Positions 1 to 6,154 of a stretch of 38,570 bases of DNA are shown here, piece after piece. The stretch's first letter is position 1. Each line of letters begins with the position of its first letter. Both the position numbers and the translations under genes were made by a program. The DNA comes from Synergistaceae bacterium (GTDB lineage: Bacteria > Synergistota > Synergistia > Synergistales > Aminobacteriaceae), in contig JAFSWW010000031.1 in assembly GCA_017444345.1 (NCBI GenBank), positions 1 to 38,570 of the forward strand, read 5' to 3'. The notes below the pieces were generated by a model. That model saw only the letters and a program-made list of their open reading frames with translations, did not search any database and had not been told where the DNA came from.

Positions 1-13
1 CGCAATTATACGA

Positions 14-27
14 GGGGGGGGGGGGGG
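14..27. repeat. Homopolymer G14 tract
   Basis: Fourteen consecutive G residues lie about 80 bases before the symporter gene. All three plus-strand frames read through the tract and end at different stops (39, 43 and 71), so it may sit near the end of a gene that begins outside the window, or in the spacer. It lies upstream of a candidate promoter (-10 TATAAT at 72-77). Tracts of this length are prone to slipped-strand length change. The true length could also be affected by sequencing or assembly error. Confidence 0.9.
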
Positions 28-48
28 TATTGTCAATAGCTGAATTTA

Positions 49-77
49 TGCAATTTTTCACGAACTCGTAATATAAT
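49..77 (+). promoter_or_regulatory. Candidate sigma-70-type promoter of the symporter gene
   Basis: A perfect TATAAT is present at 72-77. The hexamer 17 bases upstream (TGCAAT, 49-54) is a poor -35. The predicted start near 84 would give a short leader that carries the AGGAGG ribosome binding site at about 93-98. The surrounding DNA is AT-rich, so a chance match is possible. Confidence 0.35.
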
Positions 78-107
78 AATAAAAAATTTAACAGGAGGCT
101 TCATATA

Positions 108-1337
108 ATGAAAGCTCATACAATAGCACGGCATTATTTCTTTCTTGTTATATTGATTCTTGCGATGATTTTAGGCGCAGTTACGGGATATGTGTATCCT
201 GATTTTGCGAAAAGTATTTCATTTCTAGGGACTATATTTATCCGTATGATGTTCTGTATAGTTGTGCCGATGGTGTTCGCTTCTATATCGGGAGCAGTGG
301 CCGGCACCGGGAGTCTTAAGCGTTCAGGCAAAATTATTTGGACGACAATAATAACGTTTATAATAACCGGAGCAGTTGCAGCAATAATTTATTTTTCTCT
401 TGTCATGGTATTCCCGCCCGTCTTGAAAGCATGGACAAATATAGCGCGTGAAGAAATCGGGAGTTATGCGAGTCTTACTCAATTAGTAACTAACTTTTTC
501 ACAGTTGATGACTTTATAGGACTCTTGAGTCGCCGGGCAATGCTGCCTTTAATAATTTTCTCGTTATTATTCGGATTCTCTGTGAACTTGAGCGGACAAG
601 CCGGTGAACCTGTAAAAAAATTTCTTGAGAGCCTGACAACCGTAATGCTTAAATTTGTGAATATAATTACATATTATGCTCCTGTAGCGTTTTTTGCCAT
701 ATTTGCGGATTTAGTAGCGACTTACGGGCCTCAGATTTCAGAATCATATGCGAGGGCGTTATTATTATATTATCCTGTGTGCTTTATTTATATATTCACA
801 GCTTGGCCTATCATGGCATTTATCGGAGGCGGAAGCAAGGGAGTCCGCGAAATGTTTGCGCATATAACTGGTCCGGCTGTAGTCTCGCTTGGTACGTGTT
901 CGAGCATTGCTACAATTCCTACAAATATGGAAGCCGCAGCAAGTACAGGAATTCCCAAGGACGTATCAGATATAGTATTGCCCTTAGGAGCTACGATGCA
1001 TATGGACGGCTCGTGTTTTTCCTGCGTGTTAAAAATTGCGTTCGTAATGGGAGTATTAGGGCAGCCTTTAACATGGGCGGATTTGCCGTTAATAGTTCTC
1101 GTTGCTGTGTTCTCTTCAGTGGGAATGAGCGGAGTTCCCGGCGGCGGCTATATAGGCGAGTATATAATCTGCTCGTTATTCTTTGCGAATTACATGGAAT
1201 TAGCATTCCCGATTTTAGTAGCGATAGGGAATCTTGTAGATCCACCGGCTACGATGATAAACGCGGCTGGCGATTATGTAGTGTCATTCATAGTGTCTAG
1301 ATTCGTTGACGGTCCTGACTGGATCAAGAGAGCATAA
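108..1337 (+). CDS. Dicarboxylate/amino acid:cation symporter (DAACS/SDF family)
   Basis: The 409-residue product is an inner-membrane secondary transporter of the GltP/GltPh family, which moves amino or dicarboxylic acids with Na+ or H+. Family landmarks are visible: a Ser-rich re-entrant loop (TCSSIATIPTNM, about residues 262-274), PLGATMHMDGSC (about 293-304), GVPGGGYIGEY (about 342-352) and a final substrate motif DPPATMINAAGD (about 379-390). In GltPh the last motif reads DMGRTMVNVTGD, where Arg397 holds the side-chain carboxylate. Here that position is Ala, while the Asp394, Thr398, Asn401 and Asp405 equivalents are kept. I infer a substrate other than aspartate or glutamate, perhaps a neutral amino acid. 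The AGGAGG site sits about 9 bases before the ATG, and a hairpin follows the stop. Family assignment is secure; substrate is not. Confidence 0.9.
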   Translation: MKAHTIARHYFFLVILILAMILGAVTGYVYPDFAKSISFLGTIFIRMMFCIVVPMVFASISGAVAGTGSLKRSGKIIWTTIITFIITGAVAAIIYFSLVMVFPPVLKAWTNIAREEIGSYASLTQLVTNFFTVDDFIGLLSRRAMLPLIIFSLLFGFSVNLSGQAGEPVKKFLESLTTVMLKFVNIITYYAPVAFFAIFADLVATYGPQISESYARALLLYYPVCFIYIFTAWPIMAFIGGGSKGVREMFAHITGPAVVSLGTCSSIATIPTNMEAAASTGIPKDVSDIVLPLGATMHMDGSCFSCVLKIAFVMGVLGQPLTWADLPLIVLVAVFSSVGMSGVPGGGYIGEYIICSLFFANYMELAFPILVAIGNLVDPPATMINAAGDYVVSFIVSRFVDGPDWIKRA

Positions 1338-1346
1338 AAAATTTTC

Positions 1347-1376
1347 AAGCCCGGTTATTATTTAATAGCTGGGCTT
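1347..1376 (+). terminator. Intrinsic terminator-like hairpin after the symporter gene
   Basis: AAGCCC at 1347-1352 pairs with GGGCTT at 1371-1376 across an AT-rich loop. The following T stretch is interrupted (TGCTTGTCATT), so termination may be inefficient. Confidence 0.55.
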
Positions 1377-1490
1377 TGCTTGTCATTATAAGATTTTTGC
1401 GAATTACCCGGCAAATTTTATCAGTGCTTAGGCGAAATATATATAATTACTATAAAAAATTTATTTACTATTCAGGAGGTTATATAACTC

Positions 1491-1985
1491 ATGAGAATAT
1501 ATTTTTGCTTAGGCTCGAATCTGGGCGACAGGGTTAAGAATTTGCGGGATTCAGTGAGAGAACTTGCTACACTGGGACGAATAATAAAATCAAGTGCTAT
1601 ATACGAGACTCCGGCATGGGGAGGCGTAATTCAACCCGATTATTTGAATGCCTGCATATTACTAGAGAGTTATTCACAGCAAGAACCCAGCGAAATATTA
1701 ACGCGAATAAAATTTTTTGAGTCAAAACTTGGCCGCTTGCCTTCAGTGAGATGGGGAGCTCGGAAAATTGATATAGATATATTATTAATTGACGATTTAA
1801 TATATAACACGCCTGAATTAAATATCCCGCATATAAATTTGCATAATAGATTATTTGTGCTTGTGCCGTTAAGAGAGATTTTGCCGGAAAGCTGGACTCA
1901 CCCGTTAAGTAATAAAACTATTTCAGAATTAATTGACCCGTTACGCAACAAAGACGCATGGCCGCTCAGAATTACGGAATTATAA
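1491..1985 (+). CDS. folK: 2-amino-4-hydroxy-6-hydroxymethyldihydropteridine diphosphokinase (HPPK)
   Basis: FolK transfers pyrophosphate from ATP to 6-hydroxymethyl-7,8-dihydropterin, the step before dihydropteroate synthase in folate synthesis; it is cytosolic. The 164 residues match the usual HPPK length. The N-terminal GSNLGDR (about 7-13) and the GARKIDIDILLIDD motif (about 90-103), which carries the Mg-binding Asp pair, are both present, as is the middle Y-E-T-P-A-W-G segment (about 39-45). The start ATG follows CAGGAGG by a normal distance. It is monocistronic here: a terminator-like hairpin precedes it and unit A follows with its own promoter. No other folate gene lies in the window. 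Confidence 0.95.
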   Translation: MRIYFCLGSNLGDRVKNLRDSVRELATLGRIIKSSAIYETPAWGGVIQPDYLNACILLESYSQQEPSEILTRIKFFESKLGRLPSVRWGARKIDIDILLIDDLIYNTPELNIPHINLHNRLFVLVPLREILPESWTHPLSNKTISELIDPLRNKDAWPLRITEL

Positions 1986-2000
1986 AGCAATAAAAATTTT

Positions 2001-2014
2001 TTATCTGATATAAT
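2001..2014 (+). promoter_or_regulatory. Extended -10 promoter of unit A
   Basis: TGATATAAT at 2006-2014 is an extended -10 (TGn followed by a perfect TATAAT). It is preceded by a T run and followed by ATTTC. The same T run, TGn -10 and ATTTC context occurs at unit B (12621-12641). The predicted start is near 2021, just before the leader hairpin. No good -35 is seen, which is normal for extended -10 promoters. Confidence 0.6.
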
Positions 2015-2095
2015 ATTTCTCAGAGAAAGCCCCGGATGAATTGCAGGGCTCATCGTCCGACGGGGAGCCGCCCTGTAGAATCGAGGTGTTATTTC

Positions 2096-2230
2096 GTGGC
2101 TAACAAGGCTAGTAAACACACCGAAAATGAACAGCGGCGAGACATCCTTGACCGGGTTTCACATCTTGCCGCTGCGATTTTTTGGGTTGTAAGGCTTGTC
2201 CTTTTGTTATGGGACAGGTTTGCTCGATAA
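2096..2230 (+). CDS. Small membrane protein of unit A (44 aa), unknown function
   Basis: I do not recognise this product. The frame starts with GTG at 2096, eight bases after GAGGTG. The predicted protein has a charged N-terminal half (MANKASKHTENEQRRDILDR), then a hydrophobic helix of about 17 residues (about 24-40) ending WDRFAR. That layout fits a single-pass small membrane protein. It has its own promoter upstream and a bidirectional terminator right after the stop. A minus-strand extended -10 faces it from 2311-2319. Convergent small RNA plus a short hydrophobic peptide recalls type I toxin-antitoxin loci of the Fst/par type, but this is inference from layout. The alternative is a non-coding RNA in which this frame is chance. 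Confidence 0.45.
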   Translation: MANKASKHTENEQRRDILDRVSHLAAAIFWVVRLVLLLWDRFAR

Positions 2231-2304
2231 AAAAAGCTTAACTTGCTAAGTTTTTAAGGGGTTCAGCTAACTTCCTTCGCTCCCCATATATTCTATATTT
2301 CTTA
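2230..2304 (-). ncRNA. Candidate antisense/convergent small RNA opposite unit A
   Basis: A predicted minus-strand transcript of about 75 nt starts from the extended -10 at 2311-2319 and ends at the bidirectional terminator. It contains GGGG...CCCC able to pair and has no convincing reading frame (a short ATG frame closes after six codons). It overlaps the 3' end of unit A RNA in the terminator region. Support is promoter plus terminator only. Confidence 0.35.
2231..2258. terminator. Bidirectional terminator shared by unit A and its antisense RNA
   Basis: AACTT (2240-2244), GCT, AAGTT (2248-2252) form a short stem. On the plus strand it runs into TTTTT (2251-2255); on the minus strand it is followed by AAGC and seven T (complement of 2231-2237). 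It sits directly after the unit A stop codon. Confidence 0.55.
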
Positions 2305-2310
2305 CTTATA

Positions 2311-2319
2311 ATTATAGCA
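2311..2319 (-). promoter_or_regulatory. Minus-strand extended -10 facing unit A
   Basis: The complement reads TGCTATAAT, a perfect extended -10. It would start transcription near 2305 towards unit A. The 2261-2408 spacer also holds AT-rich TATAAT-like sequence (for example 2358-2363) that may drive the downstream phosphoesterase gene. Confidence 0.45.
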
Positions 2320-2408
2320 CACGCAAATAATAATATATAATCCGGTCAAAATTGTTATATAATACGCGAAAAATTTAACATGAATAACAGGAGCGGAAAA
2401 TTTCTTTC

Positions 2409-3518
2409 ATGATGTCAGCATTTATATTAGTGCCTTTGCTAGTTTGTATTTATGAGATATTGAGCTTGATATTGCCGTTAAAAATTTCTTTATCGTCAAA
2501 AATTGTGTGTGCTTGTATATTACTGGCTGGGCTTGCGAAAACTTTTTTATATCGCAGGACTCAAACTGGACTGGATTTATACGAGCTGCCATATGCTTTA
2601 AATTTAATTTTGTCGATTATATTTAATTTTATAGTTATAGCGTTATTCTTGATTCTGGCAAAAGATTTAATATTTCTAGTGTGCAGATTTATAATTAAAT
2701 GCAAATTCCCGGCTCATCATGTTTCATTATTTGTATTATCGATTGCGATTTGCGCGGCTTTATACGGGACTTATGAGGGCTTGAGAGTTCCCGATGTAAA
2801 TATTCATGAAGTCAAAATTAAGGGACTCGGTCAAGATTTAGACGGCTTAAAAATTGCTATGCTTGTAGACATTCACGCGGATCAATTAAGCAATAAAAAT
2901 TTTGTGAGTTCAATTACAGCAAGAACTAACGCATTGAGTCCGGATATAATATTAATCCCCGGCGATTTCGTTGACGGTCAAGTTGAATCAAGAAGTGCAG
3001 ACGTTGAGCCTTTAAAAAATTTGCGCGCTAAGTTCGGAGTCTATGCTGCAACGGGGAATCATGAATATTATTTTGATTTAGCGGGCTGGCTTGAGTATAT
3101 AAAATCACTGGGAATAAAATTTTTAGAAAACGAGAATATTATAATCAAATCAGGAGATTCGCAAATTATAATCGCAGGAGTCCCCGATCAGACAAGCGGC
3201 AATCATAATGTTTCACTCGCACTGCAAAATATTCCCGAAAACTCGCCTATTATCTTAATGGATCACAGACCGAGCGAGGCACGAGAAAACGCAAAATATA
3301 ATATCGCCCTGCAGTTATCAGGCCACACTCACGGCGGACAAATGCCGGGATTAAAATATTTAGTAGCTCGTGCAAATAGGGGCTTTGTGCGAGGCTGGTA
3401 TGAAATCGATAACATGAAATTATACGTCAGCCCGGGGACTTCTCAATGGAACGGATTCAGCGCGAGATTATTAGACCCGTCGGAAATTACGTTATTAATT
3501 TTGCGTGATGATTTATAA
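2409..3518 (+). CDS. Membrane-anchored calcineurin-like metallophosphoesterase (YkuE/YaeI-like)
   Basis: The 369-residue protein has an N-terminal membrane region with about four hydrophobic helices within residues 1-125, then a calcineurin-like phosphoesterase domain. Metal-binding motifs appear in family order: D-I-H (about 154-156), GDFVDG (about 185-190), GNHEYY (about 216-221) and SGHTHGGQ (about 303-310). Relatives hydrolyse phosphoesters or phospholipid headgroups such as UDP-diacylglucosamine; the substrate here cannot be told. The multi-helix N-terminus plus phosphoesterase arrangement is common in YkuE-like proteins of anaerobes. Two ATGs in tandem (2409, 2412) follow AGGAGCGG at a rather long distance. 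The stop is 36 bases before licD, so the two may be co-transcribed. Confidence 0.85.
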   Translation: MMSAFILVPLLVCIYEILSLILPLKISLSSKIVCACILLAGLAKTFLYRRTQTGLDLYELPYALNLILSIIFNFIVIALFLILAKDLIFLVCRFIIKCKFPAHHVSLFVLSIAICAALYGTYEGLRVPDVNIHEVKIKGLGQDLDGLKIAMLVDIHADQLSNKNFVSSITARTNALSPDIILIPGDFVDGQVESRSADVEPLKNLRAKFGVYAATGNHEYYFDLAGWLEYIKSLGIKFLENENIIIKSGDSQIIIAGVPDQTSGNHNVSLALQNIPENSPIILMDHRPSEARENAKYNIALQLSGHTHGGQMPGLKYLVARANRGFVRGWYEIDNMKLYVSPGTSQWNGFSARLLDPSEITLLILRDDL

Positions 3519-3554
3519 TTTAAGAGAGTAATTTTATTTATAGGAGGTCAATTA

Positions 3555-4496
3555 ATGGGAAGATTTGCAAGTAATTTTATTAAATTCAAGAATTCATTGC
3601 GAGAAAGGGGAGTACATAAAACTTTTATCCGCGCTTTAAAAAAAGTATCCGGCATTCTTGACTGTGAAGAAGGAGTCGAGACCCTTTATTATTTCTTGAA
3701 TCATTATGTCGATATTACGAAATTGCCGCCTGCAACGGGAGATTTAAGAAAGCTGCAATTATGTGACGCAGTATTATTATCAATTTTTGATGCTATTTGC
3801 GAAAAACAGGGCTGGCAGTACTGGCTTTCATGGGGGACTCTTCTCGGAGCAGTTAGACATAAAGGCTTTATCCCGTGGGATGATGATTTAGATATTTGCA
3901 TGACTAGAGAGGACTATAACAAAGCATGTAATAAATTACCGGAGATTCTTGCTTCATTCGGTTCAGATTCGCTTCATTGCAATACGAGTGCCGCCTGTAT
4001 TGGACTAGGTTATGAACACTCAAAGACGGGCATATGGTGCGATATATTTCCTACAGATAAAATTTACGCAGAATCAGAAAATGATAATGCCTTAATTTCA
4101 CGAATCTATAAATATAAAAAATTTTACGCGAAGAAGGGCAAAAATTTATCGCCTGCTGAACTTGATTCGGCACGCTCACAAATCATTAATTATACTGGGG
4201 GGGGGTATGCACTGCATTCCGTAGAGTTTTCCATTAAGCCTTTGATTTGCAAATTTGATATTATATTCCCCCTCACTAAAATCGAATTTGAAGGCTATAA
4301 ATTAAGTTCTCCCTGTGATTCTCATCAATATTTGACAAAAGAATACGGCGATTATATGCAATTCCCTAAAAACGGCGTTGAACATCATGGCGGCGACACA
4401 AGACCCCCGCTCCGTGAATGGGCATCAAGAAGCGGAGTCAATATGGACGAAGTATTAGAAAAGTTAAAGGCAATAGAAAAATTTTTCAGGTCTTAA
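3555..4496 (+). CDS. LicD family phosphotransferase
   Basis: LicD proteins move phosphocholine or a similar headgroup from a nucleotide donor to cell-surface glycans (lipopolysaccharide, teichoic acid or capsule). The hallmark nucleotidyltransferase-like motif is clear at about residues 90-117: WLSWGTLLGAVRHKGFIPWD followed by DDLDICM, with the paired catalytic Asp residues. The C-terminal segment with FEGYKLSSP and YGDYMQFP is also typical. The 313-residue length is normal. ATG follows TAGGAGG by a good spacing. The gene contains a run of nine G (4197-4205), read as Gly-Gly-Gly in the present phase; a length change would truncate the enzyme, so it may be phase-variable. The 3' end overlaps convergent rqcH by 4 bp. 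Confidence 0.9.
   Translation: MGRFASNFIKFKNSLRERGVHKTFIRALKKVSGILDCEEGVETLYYFLNHYVDITKLPPATGDLRKLQLCDAVLLSIFDAICEKQGWQYWLSWGTLLGAVRHKGFIPWDDDLDICMTREDYNKACNKLPEILASFGSDSLHCNTSAACIGLGYEHSKTGIWCDIFPTDKIYAESENDNALISRIYKYKKFYAKKGKNLSPAELDSARSQIINYTGGGYALHSVEFSIKPLICKFDIIFPLTKIEFEGYKLSSPCDSHQYLTKEYGDYMQFPKNGVEHHGGDTRPPLREWASRSGVNMDEVLEKLKAIEKFFRS
4197..4205 (+). repeat. Homopolymer G9 tract inside licD
   Basis: Nine G residues encode three glycines near codon 215-217 of the LicD gene. The downstream frame carries the conserved LicD C-terminal motifs, so the gene is in frame (ON) at this length. Gain or loss of one or two G would shift the frame. Confidence 0.9.
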
Positions 4497-6145
4497 TTAT
4501 TATTTATCGGAGTAATTCTCAAAGTTCCCGGATTCGTGTACGTAACAAGTGCTACAGTTCCGGGGACTGATCTGATATATTTTCTTTCTGTGTAATCAAC
4601 CGGGACGGAGTTAGACTCTTTTCCTGATGAGTGCCCGGCAGCCAGTCCCGCAGCATATTCAAGAATATTTTTTTTGCTTGATTCTAGTTCCGAGCGTCTT
4701 ACACCTTTTATAATTACATGAGCCCCCGGCATTTCGTGAGCATGAAGCCAAATATCTTCAGGTCTAGCAAGTTTAAATGTTACGTGTCTATTTCCGCGCG
4801 CAGAGAGTCCCACTAAAATATTTATGCCGTCATAATTTATGCTTAAGAACGGGGGGATTTCAGGCGATTTCTTTCTCGGCTTGCTAAATTTTTTATTATT
4901 ATCAGGTGTGAGCCATTCTGTTAGATCTTTCACGGACTCGTTAAAATTTTCAGGGTCATTAATTGAATCAAGTAAGGCGTGCTGCTCCTGTAACTCTTGA
5001 ATCGCAGAATTTATTGACTCAAGATTTGATTTAATTTCGTCGGGATTTCCTTTTGCTTTGCGGTAACGTTTAAAATATTTTTCCGCATTTCTTGACGGCG
5101 ATAAATCAGGATCTAGCGCGATTTCTAAATTATTCCCTTCCCAGTCAGTGAGATTTATATTTGCTGCACGTTTAGGAATCTCGTAAATATGAGTTAATAT
5201 AGCTTCACCTTTGAGTCTAAAAATTTCGGCATCATGGCATTCTTTGAGCTGCTTAATTAGTCCGTCCCTGTGTCTTTCTCGTGATTTTACAGCACGTTTT
5301 AATTTCGAGTCGATCTCGTGTAGAACTTTTTCGCGGCCCTTACGCAATAACGGAATTAATACACCGTGCCGAGCTGCTTTTATTGAGTCAGGACTCAAAT
5401 TTACGGCCTCGTCAAAATCAAAATCTATGCGAGTTAAATAATTATTTTTCTTGATTAGCTTGCAATTTACTTGTGAAGATTCACTAACTAGCTTTAACAG
5501 TGCCGAGTGCCAAGAAATAGGCTCATGTTCTGCCCAGTGAGATTGAATCAAACGCGCTAAGGGTCTGCCTATACCTGAAATATTTTGCAAGTCTTCAAAT
5601 TTTATAATATTGCTTTCAGAGTCAGTGAGTGAAATTCCTTCAAAGACTGGGGGCGGAGTGTAAGAATGTCCGGGCAAAATCGTTCTATATCTATTAATAT
5701 CGGGTGTAGAATGTCTTGCTGCCTCGTCAATCTTGCGCGAATCATCAAGAATCAAAAAATTTGCTACAGGTTCCGTAATTTCGAGAACTAAATAATAATT
5801 CACGCTCAAACCTGCAGAGACCCGCCGTTTAGCTGCAAATTCAAGAATTCTATCACGGTTTAATTGCTTGACTGAATAAACTTCGCCGCCGTGCATTAAT
5901 CGACTCTTGAGAGCCTCGGCCATTTGTGTACGACCTGAAGAGATCTCTCGCAACGCGTTTATTTCGCCCTGAGTCGCCTCACAGATTCCCGCAGCTCCTG
6001 ATGTCCACGAAAAAAGCAGCCATCTTTCATTAGAAATCTTCAAAGCTGCCCAAGTGTCTCCGCCTTCTATGCGGTTAACCCGCAGGGGTAATATATCACG
6101 TAATGCCCCCGCGAGTCCCGTTATAAATTCTGGTCCAAATGCCAT
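4493..6145 (-). CDS. rqcH: NFACT family protein, Rqc2 homologue RqcH
   Basis: RqcH binds stalled 50S-peptidyl-tRNA complexes and recruits tRNA-Ala to add C-terminal alanine tails that mark products of stalled ribosomes for decay. The 550 residues show an NFACT-N domain (about 1-200), a HhH-like segment GIGRPLARLI (about 200), a charged coiled-coil middle (about 285-400) and the NFACT-R signature IWLHAHEMPGAHVIIKG (about 467-483). A D-R pair at residues 98-99 (QLNRDRILEF) matches the position of the Asp97-Arg98 pair needed for tailing in Bacillus subtilis RqcH. Older databases call the family fibronectin-binding protein FbpA. The start ATG follows GAGGTAAA, and the ribosome binding site overlaps the stop of the upstream flagellin gene, so it may be co-transcribed with the flagellin genes. 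Confidence 0.9.
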   Translation of the reverse strand: MAFGPEFITGLAGALRDILPLRVNRIEGGDTWAALKISNERWLLFSWTSGAAGICEATQGEINALREISSGRTQMAEALKSRLMHGGEVYSVKQLNRDRILEFAAKRRVSAGLSVNYYLVLEITEPVANFLILDDSRKIDEAARHSTPDINRYRTILPGHSYTPPPVFEGISLTDSESNIIKFEDLQNISGIGRPLARLIQSHWAEHEPISWHSALLKLVSESSQVNCKLIKKNNYLTRIDFDFDEAVNLSPDSIKAARHGVLIPLLRKGREKVLHEIDSKLKRAVKSRERHRDGLIKQLKECHDAEIFRLKGEAILTHIYEIPKRAANINLTDWEGNNLEIALDPDLSPSRNAEKYFKRYRKAKGNPDEIKSNLESINSAIQELQEQHALLDSINDPENFNESVKDLTEWLTPDNNKKFSKPRKKSPEIPPFLSINYDGINILVGLSARGNRHVTFKLARPEDIWLHAHEMPGAHVIIKGVRRSELESSKKNILEYAAGLAAGHSSGKESNSVPVDYTERKYIRSVPGTVALVTYTNPGTLRITPINNN

Positions 6146-6154
6146 TATTTATAT

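Larger units (their letters stand above)
2021..2260 (+). ncRNA. Unit A: structured transcript with a small reading frame
   Basis: This gene-poor stretch after folK is more GC-rich and structured than its surroundings. In order: a leader hairpin (2028-2032 with 2046-2050), a second GC-rich hairpin region (GGCTC near 2047 with GAGCC near 2065), a GAGGTG ribosome binding site, a 44-codon frame (2096-2230) and an AT-rich stem with T runs on both strands (2231-2258). Within the frame an 11-bp stem (2132-2142 with 2164-2174, one G-U pair) is followed by six T. It could therefore also act as an internal terminator, making a roughly 160-nt non-coding RNA. It matches no RNA class I recognise (not RNase P, tmRNA, SRP or 6S RNA by their landmarks). 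Confidence 0.45.

Noticed and set aside
779-1300. 173-codon frame inside the symporter gene
   Set aside because: It is in another phase of a well-supported gene, has low-complexity composition with many Arg/Ser/Tyr, and has no ribosome binding site.
1986-2260. Known housekeeping RNA (RNase P, tmRNA, SRP, 6S) in the spacer after folK
   Set aside because: None of the landmark sequences of those RNAs is present; the region is better described as unit A.
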